A stretch of 64,000 nucleotides of DNA, from contig NC_134644.1 in the NCBI RefSeq assembly GCF_030463565.1, forward strand, positions 113,463,684 through 113,527,683. Reading direction: 5' to 3'. Below, piece after piece: positions 13,635 through 25,327 of this stretch; position 1 is the first letter of the stretch; each line of letters starts with the position of its first letter. This DNA is from Pelecanus crispus. Lineage: Eukaryota > Chordata > Aves > Pelecaniformes > Pelecanidae. Under the pieces are notes generated by a model. That model worked only from the letters and a program-made list of their open reading frames with translations, searched no databases and was not told the DNA's origin. A program made the translations under genes and the position numbers.

Positions 13635-15104
13635 TGATTGTCATATGAGTGGTGAACGCTGCTACTGGTATGGTTGCCTGACTACAGCAGATGGTCCTTA
13701 CAGGCTAGGCCACTCGTTTCCTCAATGGCAACAGCAGGAGCAAGGCCAGCTTTCCAGAGCTCTTAAGGAAACTGAGACATACAGTTAACAAGAACTGTCA
13801 TAAACATTAATTTCCTGTCAGCTTTGCCAAAATGACACAGTGCCAGCAGTCATAATTTAAACTTGTTTGGAACATAAACCTGGTCTTGCAATTTCTAAAG
13901 CTGATTAGGGGTTGTAGTCATTCACCTTCAATTAGGGAGTTCCTGATACCTTTATCAGCTAGATTTTGAAAATTTTATCTTTACATCTGACTCATAATCA
14001 ATTAAGTTATATTACCCAATGGATGACCAAAGACACTTCATTTCTAGATGACTATTTAACCAATATTTATGTTCCAAAAGGGATAAAGTAAAAGTTTATT
14101 TGTATTTAAAAAGGTTTTTTTCTATGTCTAATATTCTCATATATTTCAGATTAATAATGAGACTGTATTTTCAGCATTCATCTGCCTCTCAAAGTATAAA
14201 TATACATCTTGAAATATAAATATAATGCACTATTTTCATATAGAGTATTCCAATTTTAACAACTATTAAGTAAAAGTTTCCCCTTCCATTTAAAAATAAT
14301 TAAATAAAAAATTAAATAACTCACAGCTTCAGACATGAATTTTTTTCTTCATATCCAGAAAAGGACTTCCAATCAGTTCCCAAATTATTAGAAAAAAACT
14401 TTTTGCCATAAAAAGCATTGATTGTCAGTTTAATTTTTGTTTATCATCTTCCTTTAATTTAGGAATACAAATTTAAACGAAAATTCTGAAAATATTGCTT
14501 TGTCAGACATGCATTTACCTTGGAACAAGGGACAAAATATTCAGCAAGGTTAATAGAAGAGAAGGAAGAAAGCTGATTAAATGTATTACTTTACCTTGAT
14601 CTGATTTATCTTGCAATTTTCTGCCTTTTTCTGCCTGTTTACTAAATAATGTATTAAATACATTCCTGTTATTTGCACTCATAGGAGCAAAAATTACATA
14701 GGAACTTGGTATTGCAAAACAAGTATACAAGAACATATGTTATTGTCACTAACACCTATACGTTGCACGACAGCCTGAAATAAATTACACTTATTCTTCC
14801 ATTAGATGTTTTAAAGTTGAAGGTAATCACCTTAAAATGAGTAAAAGTTGATCAATAACTGGTTGGGAACAATTTGTTTTCTGTTTTTTTGTCTCTTGAA
14901 AGGAAATGGGAGTTTCTTGCAATGACTTGCCTGTAAATTTGTATTTTCCCTGTAGATGAACAACCAGCTTTTATTGTCTTGCACCCATACTGTGAAAAGC
15001 AAACCAAACAAAAGTCAAATACGTTCCAGCTTTATCCTGACACCTGTTGAAGTTGGAGGACCCTAAGAGAACATGTAATTTAATCTGTGGAAAAAGAATA
15101 GTGG
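13635..15104. other. Spacer between the two inverted CR1 copies
   Basis: About 1.47 kb, AT-rich from 13780 onward, with no recognisable gene or repeat. It forms the core of the loop between the CR1 arms. The first ~130 bp are more GC-rich but do not read as CR1. Confidence 0.65.
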
Positions 15105-15113
15105 GGAATAGCA

Positions 15114-15344
15114 TTGGATGGCTATAAGTTCTTCAGAAGGGATAGGCAAGGAAGGAGAGGCGGTGGGGTGGCCCTGTATGTTAGGGAGAGTTTTGACTGT
15201 ATAGAGCTCAACAGTGGTGATGCTAAGGTCGAGTGCTTATGGGTAAGGATGAGGGGGAAGGCCAACAAGGCAGAAATCCTGCTGGGAGTCTGTTATAGAG
15301 CACCCAACCAGGATGAAGAGGTAGATGAAGCATTCTGTAAGTAG
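15114..15344 (+). pseudogene. CR1 endonuclease-domain fragment (copy B)
   Basis: 76 codons of the apurinic/apyrimidinic-type endonuclease region of CR1 ORF2, with GGGVALYVRE and a later LLGVCYRAP. It is cut by a TAG at 15342, after which the same frame continues with [12 protein letters not shown], another endonuclease motif. Confidence 0.85.
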
Positions 15345-15368
15345 CTGGCAGAAGTCTCACAATCGCTA

Positions 15369-16463
15369 GTGCTTTTTCTCGTGGGGGATTTCAACTTGCC
15401 GGACATCTGCTGGAAATACAACACAGTAGAGAGGAAACAGTCTAGGAGGTTCCTGGAGTGTGTGGAAGATAACTTCCTGCCACAGCTGGTAAGTAAGCCT
15501 ACCAGGGGAGGTGCCTCACTTGACTTGCTGTTTAAAAACAGAGAAGGACTCGTGGGAGATGTCATGGTACTTAATGCCTTCTTTGCCTCTGTCTTTAACT
15601 GTCAGACCAGTTATCCCCAGGGTATTCAGGCCCCTGAGCTGGAAGACAGGGATGGGGAGCAGAATGGAACCCCCATAGTCCAGGAGGAAGCAGTTAATGA
15701 CCTGCTATACCACCTGGACACTCACAGGTCAATGGGGCCAGATGGGATCCACCCGAGAGTACTGAGGGAGCTAGTGGAGGAGCTTGCCAAGCCACTCTCC
15801 ATCATCTATCAGCAGTCCTGGTTAACAAGGGAGGTCCCTGATGACTGGAGGCTTGCCAATGTGATGCCCATCTATGAGAAGAGCTGGAAGAAGGATCCAG
15901 GGAACTACAGGCCTGTCAGCCTGACCTCAGTGCCGGGAAAGATTATGGAGCGGTTCATCTTGAGTGCGCTCAACAGGCATGTGCAGGTCCGCCAGGGGAT
16001 CAGGCCCAGCCAGCATGGGCTCCTGAAAGGCAGGTCCTGCTTGACCAATCTGATCTCCTTCTATGACCTGGTGACCAGCCTAGTGGATGACGGAAAGGCT
16101 GTGGATGTCATCTACCTGGACTTTAGCAAAGCTTTTGACATTGTCTCCCACAACATTCTCCTAAGGAAGCTGGCGGCTCATGGCTTCAGCAGGTGTACTC
16201 TTTGCTGGGTAAAAAACTGGCTGGATGGCCAAGCCCAGAGAGTTGTGGTGCATGGAGTTAAATCCAGTTGGCAACCAGTCACAAGCGGTGTTCCCCAGGG
16301 CTCTGTTTTGGGGCCAGCCTTGTTTAATATCTTTATCAATGATCGGGATGAGGGGATTGAGTGTGCCCTCAGTAAGTTTGCAGATGACTCCAAACTGGGT
16401 GGGAGTGTCGATCTGCTGGAGGGTAGGATGGCCCTGCAGAGGGACCTGGACAGGCTGGATTGA
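15369..16463 (+). pseudogene. CR1 endonuclease-RT fusion fragment (copy B)
   Basis: 364 open codons: the endonuclease end ([26 protein letters not shown]), then an in-frame deletion junction, then the RT core with [20 protein letters not shown] and FADDSK. Roughly 189 codons of the inter-domain region are missing relative to copy A. The closing TGA (CGA to TGA by inference) is shared with copy A, which means it predates their separation or was spread by conversion. Confidence 0.88.
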
Positions 16464-16481
16464 TGGGCCGAGGCCAACTGG

Positions 16482-17180
16482 ATGAGGTTTAACAAGGCCA
16501 AGTGCCGGGTCCTGCACTTGGGTCACAACAACCCCATGCAACGCTACAGGCTTGGGGAAGAGTGGCTGGAAAGCTGCTTGGTGGAAAATGACCTGGGGGT
16601 GCTGGTTGACAGCCAGCTGAGCATGAGCCAGCAGTGTGCCCAAGTGGCCAAGAAGGCCACCAGCATCCTGGCTTGTATCAGGAATAGTGTGGCCAGCAGG
16701 AGCAGGGAGGTGATTGTCCCCCTGTACTCAGCACTGGTGAGGCCGCACCTGGAATACTGTGTCCAGTTTTGGGCCCCTCACTACAAGAAAGACATTGAGG
16801 TGCTGGAGCGTGTCCAGAGAAGGGCAACAAAGCTGGTGAAGGGTCTAGAGCACAAGTCTTGTTAGGAGCGGCTGAGGGAACTGGGGCTGTTTAGCCTAGA
16901 GAAGAGGAGGCTGAAGGGAGACCTTATCGCTCTCTACAACTCCCTGAAAGGAGGTTGTAGTGAGGTGGGTGTTGGTCTCTTCTCCCATGTAGTTAGCAAT
17001 AGAACAAGAGGAAATGGGCTCAAGCTGCGCCAGGGGAGGTTTAGGTTGGATATTAGGAAAAATTTCTTCATGGAAAGCGTGGTCAAGCATTGGAACAGGC
17101 TGCTCAGAGAGGTGGTAGAGTCACCATCCCTGGGGGTGTTCAAAAAACGGGTAGATGTGGCACTTTGGGACATGGTTTAG
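16482..17180 (+). pseudogene. CR1 ORF2 C-terminal region (copy B), with one nonsense codon
   Basis: Same frame as the RT fragment, continuing through [14 protein letters not shown], a TAG at 16863, the LYNSLKGG region, and the usual CR1 end ([25 protein letters not shown]) to the natural stop at about 17178. Copy A lacks 16739-16988 of this stretch. Confidence 0.85.
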
Positions 17181-17254
17181 TGGGCATGGTGGTGTTGGGT
17201 TGCTGATTGGACTGATGATCTTAGAGGTCCTTTCCAACCTTAATGATTCCTAGT

Positions 17255-17325
17255 TTTTACTTAAATTAAAAATAATCCATCCACCAAGCCAGGAAACATG
17301 AATTTGCTACTCCCCTTAATTGGTT
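17255..17325 (+). repeat. Non-CR1 linker between two CR1 tails (right copy)
   Basis: Mirror counterpart of 11571-11641. It sits between the 3' end of copy B and a ~90-bp second CR1 tail (17326-17415). About four differences from the left linker were counted over ~75 bp. Confidence 0.75.
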
Positions 17326-18613
17326 TAGTGGTGGACTTGGTAGTTAATGGTTGGACTGGATGATCTTAAAGGTATTTTCCAACCTAAATGATTCTCTGAT
17401 TCTGTGATTCTATTCTATGAAAAGTTGAAATTAATTCATTAAACTAATACAGTTACATCTGCATTGTATTTAATTGTTATGAGGTTACAGTCTCTATAAA
17501 ACCCTATCTGCAGTTGTTTATAACTGCTGAACTTAAACTGCAGCTCTGAAAGGTGTCTATGTCAGGTGTCTGCCTCAGGCTGAGTGTTTTGGGTGAATTT
17601 TAAGGTAAAATAGTATCTTTTCTTAAAAAAAAATAAAAGTTAATGTTAAAAAAGTCCATTACAAAACTGTAGCATTTCCTTTCTTTTGAGCAAAGAGAAG
17701 GAATTCTTCAGGGCTGAGACAGTGCTACCTGTCTAGTATCAAGAATGTGTCATTTCACATGGGAATTATAAGGTTGGACCAAGCCTACAGGGGCAGGGGA
17801 AACACAAGAGCAAAAGAACAACTGTCAAAACATGCATTTTTCACATATTGAGTTGAAACTGCATAGCACTTGGCTTCTGTAGTAAGCTTGTTGTAACTTG
17901 CTGTTACTGGAGAGAGAAGGGAAGGCAGAAGTTTGTCTGTAATGCCAAGTAAAAATCAAGACTATGAACAGGGAGTTTCTGTCTTCTGCTTAAGCTGCAC
18001 TTCCCCCTGCCCCTGCCGACATCCTGGTGAGAAGGAGGAAGTGGAATGGAAATAAATGAATAGGCTGGAAGGAAAGAGGGATAGTGCAAGGTCAAGAAAC
18101 AAAAAGCAGATGTTATGATGTTGGAAAATAGGACCCTTGAGGAATAGGAGACAAGAAGGCTAGGTAAGAGCTATGAAATTGGAATAAAACCTATTTTATC
18201 CCCTCACCATGCCACAGCACTTTGTCCCTCTAGTGTCAGGGGTGGGGGGGAAGAGAAAAAAAAACTTTCCATGCTAGAGGAAATCTTAAAGTATGTTCTT
18301 TTTAAAATGGAACACTTGAGTTGTCAGCATCCCATACCATGTTCCTTATGCTTGTTAATGCCATTGGTTTGCTCTTGTGCTTATTTTTGTTTGAATGCAG
18401 ATCCTACCTGTTAGACTGGCAGCTCTGAGGTACCCTCTCTCAAGAGTACAGTATTACAGAGAGCATTTCAGATATCTATTACCAAATATATAAACTGGAT
18501 TGGGAAATTTCTAAGTGAGTGACTTAGAGTACAGTCTGACAGACAAATCACATGACAGGTAAAAAGTATGAAAATCTACCTGTGGTAGTTTATATTTTGG
18601 TGAGGTAAACATT

Positions 18614-18630
18614 AAAAAAAAAAAAAAAAA
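18614..18630 (+). repeat. Poly-A run (17)
   Basis: Homopolymer A tract; no retrogene body recognised upstream. Confidence 0.9.
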
Positions 18631-19056
18631 TTGTGACCTCTCTTTTATTGTTGATGCTATTTTCCTGAAAGTGATTATTATAGTTTCTTTGTGTTGCTGT
18701 ATATAACTTTTATCTGTGGTACTTCAAATGTCAGTTTGGAACAGCAGGGCACATTTGGGTCTACAAGTATAATGTAGGGTGGAAAAATACAACTTTGATT
18801 AAAAAGAAAAAGATAGACATAAAAAAAACCCTAAATTTGTTGTATATATTTAGACACATCCTTCAATATTCTGATTGGAATGACAGGAAACAATCTTGCA
18901 CAAAAATAATTATAAAATTGCAGCAAATTGCTTCAGTATGCCTGTTGTTGGTTTTGCTGTGTTGGTTTTGCTGTGAAAGGCTGAGAAAGGCTATCTCTCA
19001 ACAGAGTCCGTCTTCAGACAGAAAGGAAGTTGGCTTTGTGCCCTGATTTACACACA

Positions 19057-19084
19057 TGTCCTGGTTTCAGGCTAAACCATGACA
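19057..19084 (+). mobile_element. Minimal 28-bp LTR relic (both LTR ends fused)
   Basis: The last 14 nt (GCTAAACCATGACA) match 13 of 14 nt of the sense 3' end of the LTR at 51629, and the first 14 (TGTCCTGGTTTCAG) match 11 of 14 of its sense 5' end. Flanks are ACACA and GCACA, a 4-of-5 target duplication. The whole is an imperfect inverted repeat, TGTC..GACA. Best reading: an LTR that lost everything between its termini. Confidence 0.45.
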
Positions 19085-20588
19085 GCACAGTACAAGCCCT
19101 CTGGAAATCCACTCATGGTTTCAATAACAGGCTGAATTTGATTAATTTCTGTGTTAAATTAGAAAGCTTCCAAGTCCACTATACAACTGCAGTATAGTTG
19201 TAAATGCTGACTGAGACAAAGCTCCTGTGGTACCAACGCCTCCACATAAGTGGAGATCATAAGTGGAAACAAGCTCCTCTTCGGGAAAGCCATTACAATT
19301 TACCTTTGTAACATTATGCGACCACTGTCTGCTTTTGCTTTTTGGTTTGAATTTTAGAATAAGAAATGGAAAAGTGAGCTGCTCTTCAGAGAGCTGATTG
19401 GAAAAGTCAATGTAATTAATAACTGTATTTTGTTGAGTATTTGAGGTTCAGCTGCTTCCCATTCCAGAAGAATATGCTATCTCACTTTCCCTTTACTCAG
19501 TGGCACTCAACTTGAAAAACAATCCTGACAGAAGACCACCTACAAAGAAGGGTTTTTTTTTTCTGCTTATGCTGATAGAGCTAGTATTTACCCTTGCTCC
19601 TCAATTTGAGTCAGACAAAATCCACAGCTAATGCAGTTTTGCCACCTACAAAATCATGAACAAAAGCATCCTATATTTAAAGCAATCAACTGATAAATTT
19701 ACCTGCATACAGCTTTGTTGTTGTGTAAGTTATAACTGATTTTTAATGTATTCCCTCCTACAGTTCAGCATTTTTATTAATTAAAGAATCCTTTTCAACA
19801 TTTTTCTCTTTCCCTCCTCCTCTTCCTGCCTCTTCCTCATATGTGTTTACAGTTGTCTATGAAAGCTATATACAGTTGTCAATTTGCTATACATGGCAAA
19901 TTTCACAGTCCCAAATAAATCTGTGTTTGAAAATAATGATGATGATAGTCATACATTACCTCATCACAATATTTACTCTTTAAACTGCAGTATCATGTTA
20001 CTGTTGAGATGAAAATTAACTACTTTTATAGCAGGATATTTCTTTTAATGTTCCATTTTTAAACTAAATTTGCTGCAGCATGTCAAGAAAATCTTTAAAA
20101 TATTGCACAATGTATGACTCATGTACTGCATTATTTCACCAAATTTCTGATGCTATATAAGCCTCACTGCTATGGGCTAGCTTGTATCTTTTACACAGAT
20201 TTTCTTAAAAGATATGATTTACATCTCAAACTGTAATATCACTAGATTGAAATAGACATTGATTTGCTTTACTGTTAATGGCCAAGGGTTTAATTTAATG
20301 TCTGAGAAGTAGACAATAGATTGTTCTTGACTTCAGATAGTGATGCACTGGATACCAGACATCAGATTCATCTCCATCTACCTGTCTACATTGACATACC
20401 TAAACCAGTGACCTGTATCTTGACTTGTTATCTAGACTTCTTCCACAGGAAAGAGGTGCTTATTGTACACTGTTTAACGTATTCTAAGTGACTTAGGACA
20501 CATACCTAACTCAGATGAGAAGTCCAGATGAGTGGCCTCTGAGAACACCTTGCCAATGCTTGGCCTCCTATTTTCTTTTCTTTTCTTC

Positions 20589-20607
20589 TTTTTTTTTTTT
20601 TTTTTTT
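20589..20607 (+). repeat. Poly-T run (19)
   Basis: Homopolymer T tract preceded by TTTTC repeats. No reverse-strand retrocopy recognised next to it. Confidence 0.9.
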
Positions 20608-22739
20608 AGGACGGTCCCAACCTCCTTTGCAGGCCATCAGACCTGGAAGGAAACTTAAAAATATTAGGGTTTGCAGAAATTAGTCCAGTTTAAAACAAGA
20701 ACTGAATTGCTTTGAAATATTTAAATTGTTTAATATTTGAAATATTTAAATTTGTAACTCCTGATACCTTACACATTCTTTTTCTGATTGTGGTTCTATT
20801 CTTTATATTTGGAAGGCAGGTCTTTTGATTTTTAATATTCTTAATAATAGGTGTTCTAATTATGGAGATAAAACTTCTTCTTGTTTAATTTGTCCTGTTT
20901 GATGTTCTCAGGCAACCTAATGTGTTGAAGCTTTACCTAAAGAAAAGTTTCACTTTGTGGTAGAACAAAGATAGAACAACTGCTTGAACAGGTTTGTGCT
21001 ATTTTCTACTAGATTCAAAACACTCATGCTAATTTAGCAGCAGACTGAAAGTTCCTGTTTTCTTATTCATTAGGTTGCTAAGGTCTTGGAGGACAAAAGA
21101 AGGTTGAGCACCTTACCCCTGACAAGTGAACTGCCAAGGGGATGAGGAATATAGAGATGTGCGTAGGTAAGATGACTAGAAATTTGCTCAGTTGTCATAA
21201 TTTCAAGAGATTTCATGTGTTTGTCTAGACTGTTTAGATCCCATCAATCAGCAATATCAATATATTGTTTACTTTTACAGAGAACTGTCAGGAAAATTCT
21301 GAACAGTTCTCTGAAATTTCTTTGCAACTCTAGGCAGCAGCAGTGTATGTCTGTCACAATTCTAATGAGCTCTGGACTAAAATAGCTGGAACTTGGATAG
21401 TTGTCTGGGCATATTGCAAAACCGTGTGGATTTGGGAGGAAGAAGGAAGGGTACAGAGCTTACTAGGGATACTTTGCTGCCTTCCTGGCTGCCAGCAGTA
21501 ATCCCATGTTAGTGGGAAAGGCATGGTTCAGCACAGGCAATTGAACTCATCTTGGTTTTTGACAGGCTTTGTTTATGTATTTGTTTGCTTGCTGCTGTTG
21601 TGATTGTAAATATATTACAAAGGATCTGGAGATGGAGACAGATTTATTTTTTTGTGTGGTAGAAAAGCAAGGGGGAAAAATATTTGAAACCAAAAGCTCC
21701 ATGTTTGTGGACAATTAGATAGAAAAGAGATCTATCAATAGCCATGTTTTCTGGAAATGAAAAAATGTCAGAAATATGCTAACTGCTTAAGTGTTCTCTG
21801 AAGCATTTGCAATGGCAAGCATCGCATGTTAAATGGGTGAATATTTTTGTTCTTACATCTCTTGCCTTTCAGTAGTACTATTTAGAAAGCACACTTGATT
21901 GAATTTATCTTTCTGTGAATACATCATTCCTATGAGCCTAAATAATACTGTTCACATCTGCCAAGGATATCTATTGTATGTATGTGTATTTTAAAAAAAC
22001 TTACCAGTTGATATACAACACCTCTGTATAGATGTTTGTGTCTTCTTAAAGCCTCATAAACAAAACAACATCTTTTATACTATATATGACTTGTTGATTT
22101 AAAAGTTATACTGCGGACCATTATGGAGAGCCTTGCAATGGTTAAGGTGGGATTCTGAATGAGTCCACACTAATTTAATGAATCACTAGTACAATCAAGG
22201 CCAACTTCAAGCATTGGCAGAAGAGGCTGTTGCCTAGGCAGCAAACTGGAATGGACAGGAAAATATCCATAGCTTAATTATCTTCCCCTAGCTATGCTAT
22301 ATGTCTGGAAAGTCACTCAGGTTGGCTAATATTGCCAGAAAGGTCAGGGTGTATGGGCTAGGAGTTACTGCTATTTGGAACCAGGGTGGGAGAAAAGAGG
22401 CAGTAAGTGTGATGTGAAATTCTGCCATCCCATTTCAGCTCTACTTCTTCTCCCTCTGTCTTCTTTTACTGCTGAAGGACCAGCCTTCATGCTTAGAGTG
22501 GCAAAATTCTTTTTTGTCTGTGTTGCTGAGACTTCTTGAGCTGGTTCCAAAAGCAGTTATATTAGCAGAACAGAGAGCAATTCAATTGCCATTATAAGAA
22601 ACCTATTTATATGACCTTTATAAATGTCCATTGTGTTTTTCCACTTTTCTAGATGAATGAATGCCATAAAAGAAAGTCAGATGTGATGAAAAATTCATAG
22701 AGTTTAAGACCTTTGAATTTCTCCTGATAGTTCTTTTAT

Positions 22740-23110
22740 TATCAAATTTGACAGTATCTTCTGAGAGGTACATCCGGTCTTAATTAAAGACTTCAAATTA
22801 CAGAGAATCCATCATATTCTTTGAAAGGCTCTTCCAGTCTTAATTACAACCACTGTTAATAATGTACAACTTATACATCATTAAAGTTTGAGCTTCAGGT
22901 CCCAGCTATTTGATCATTTCATATCTCCTGCTGTTAATTTATGAACCCTCCAGTGTGACCTCTCTGTGTAGTGATCTATAGACTGGTCAACTTGCATCCT
23001 AACTTTAGCCTCCAAAATGTAAATAGAGTCTTCTCTTAACATGGATCAGCTAAGAACCATCCACTGCCCTGCAGTAATATTCAGGCTAATTTTTAATGTA
23101 TCAGCTTAGA
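22740..23110 (-). mobile_element. Ancient CR1/L3-type LINE 3' fragment
   Basis: The order of phrases (AGAGAATCC...TTCC, a run about spoken-for endings such as ACCACTGTTAA, then ATCTATAGACTG) follows the 3' region of old amniote CR1/L3 elements on the opposite strand. It is heavily diverged and the ends are vague. The assignment rests on remembered consensus wording and needs a repeat search. Confidence 0.5.
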
Positions 23111-25301
23111 TCCCAGAAGAACAGCTTCATTAATTGAGCATGTTATCTATTCCAGTTAGCTAAGCTTGGTACAACTAGCTTGGGTACCTGTGTGCAGAGC
23201 TACACCGTGTTAGGTAGACATAACCCATCACTCTGGTAGCATTTACAAATTAAAAATAATGACAGATGGAGAAGATACTTTAAATGAAACCTGCAGGCCA
23301 AAATACATTAGCAGGAAAAACTGTAATAAAAGTGGAATCTTCCCATAATGTAGCCTTCAAAAAAATCTAGGTTAAACCCAGAACAACTGAAACAAACCCT
23401 GTATTCTAGGTTGTGAGAGAACACAGGTCACTGAGCTGTCTATAATCCAGCCTAAGTCAATCACAATTTACTGGTATGTTTTTATGACCTTAATATTTCT
23501 GCACCACTTTCCCCACATGAATTAAAGGAAGCCAGTGGCAATCTACTTAACATTTAGCAAAGTAAATGTTAAAATTGACCAGTAACCGTAAGTGCTTGGG
23601 AATGTATTTTTTACAATAACATTAAAAAATATTTCCAACAATGAGCTCTTACTTGAAAAGGCTTGGTAGTCTATACTTTCAACATTTTTAAATGCCTAGT
23701 TCTCAAACTGTTAAGGCTTACTTAGATGATTAAAAATAGTTGGCATTCTAGACCTCTCCTCCTGCGGAACAAGACATCAGAATTAGGTACAGAAGGATTG
23801 AACTAGCTTTACAAAGGCTGTTTACCTTAAAGTAGTCTCCAAAGAAGCGTTTTTTTATTGCTCCCCACCTCCAGATATATATTATTGCCTTATGCCAGGT
23901 GAACTAAACTGAGGGAAATTATCTATCTGGATAATCTAATCTTTATTTTGTCAGGTAAGATTTTTGCAAAATCAGTCCCCTTACCTGGTTCATCACAGCT
24001 ATATCATCCTTGAAAAAGGAGGAGATGGGAATAGGCAACCAGATATAACAGGAGTGGTAGATCACTCCTTTCCAAGGAACCCTCATTAATGTTAAGGTGC
24101 TTGTAGAACCACACCTTTCCATTAAGTAGTAGCTCACAGTCATTTTATTAAATCTAATAGGACTGTGGAAAGTAAGATATCCCACTAAGTTGGATGAATG
24201 TGGCCTTTATTGACAGCAAATGACTTAGGATATTTAGGTAGAATGGGTTAAATGTTATGTAAATTTAAAGTACTGTGCTGCAAACTGAGATATTCCATTT
24301 TAACCTGAGAACTTGCCTGTTTCCCTGTGATAATGAGAGAACTAATACATGTTACTCCGGCCCACACTCCTTTTAATGCAGTATTCTTTGTTCAAGTTAA
24401 GTACAGCGTTTGAGCTCTTTGTGATGTAAATCATCTTAATATTTGTCTTAAATATTGTTTGCTTTATAAAAGGCAAAACCAGGAGATACTATTAATCACT
24501 GCTGCCAACCTGAGCATACCCATATGGGCTGTAATCTGTAGCTTTCCAGTTTTCTAATGTTTCTAAAGCTGCTAAATATAAGCTTGTACATTAGTATAAT
24601 GAATAGAACTACAAAAAATATGCTTAGTTAAGATTTGTAGTTGTACTCTTTCACTATAATGTCTAATTTAGTATCTCCTTAATCATATAATTTGGAGACA
24701 ATGGTGTAGATCATAACAGTTTTTATTTTCAGTCTTATGATTTAATTGCTACCTCTGTAGGTTCTGCTTGTCCAGCAAGAACATTTTTCATATATATTCC
24801 TCATGGGCTGGACAATATATTTAAAAATCTCTTTAAGCTAATTCTAATTTATGTTTGCTAGCAAATAAGAATACTGTATTAATAACTGCCAGTGGAAGGT
24901 CACCAGTGATGGGGTACTGGGATTTAGGCTGGGATCCAAAGCTTATGAAGTCAATAGAAAGGCATACACTTCATGGAAATCACAACAGTGAGCTTACATT
25001 AGGATTGCAAAGCTACAGCTGATACACCTTTGCTAAAATGAAAAACCATGGGATTTGTTACACCAAAATCAGAGGATAGGTAGGCCTCCATCCATTGATT
25101 CTTCATGTGCGTCCTTCATTTGCAGTCCAAGAGTAAAACCCCATTTACAGCAGTATTATACAAAGCTTATCTACCTCATGAGATTCTGATGTTAATTTCT
25201 CCTCTGTCCCAAACTGTAGTGTATATTTGATCACTCATATACCCAGTGAATGTGTCATATCCTGCTTCTAAACTTAATGCTTGGTGAGCTTAGTGTTTGG
25301 G

Positions 25302-25327
25302 TTTTTTTTTTTTGGGGGGGGGGGGGG
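25302..25327 (+). repeat. T12G14 tract
   Basis: Twelve T followed directly by fourteen G. The G-run can form a G-quadruplex and is prone to length errors. Confidence 0.9.

Larger units (their letters stand above)
15105..17415 (+). mobile_element. CR1 LINE copy B (right arm of the inverted CR1 pair), 5'-truncated
   Basis: Sense is +. It starts in the endonuclease domain (MDGYKFFRRDRQGRRGGG) and keeps one frame from 15114 to the natural stop near 17178. That frame carries three nonsense codons (TAG 15342, TGA 16461, TAG 16863) and one in-frame deletion at 15566/15567 that joins the endonuclease end (VGDVM) to the RT start (VLNAFF). The deleted block is the ~567 bp still present in copy A at 13068-13634. 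It ends with the CR1 3' UTR, a 70-bp linker and a second short CR1 tail. Dead element, but better preserved than copy A. Confidence 0.94.
17416..22739. other. AT-rich intergenic sequence with one minimal LTR relic
   Basis: No gene recognised. Apart from the 28-bp LTR-like element at 19057, there is a small tandem repeat (GTTGGTTTTGCTGT twice) near 18948-18975 and homopolymer runs at 18614 and 20589. Confidence 0.65.
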
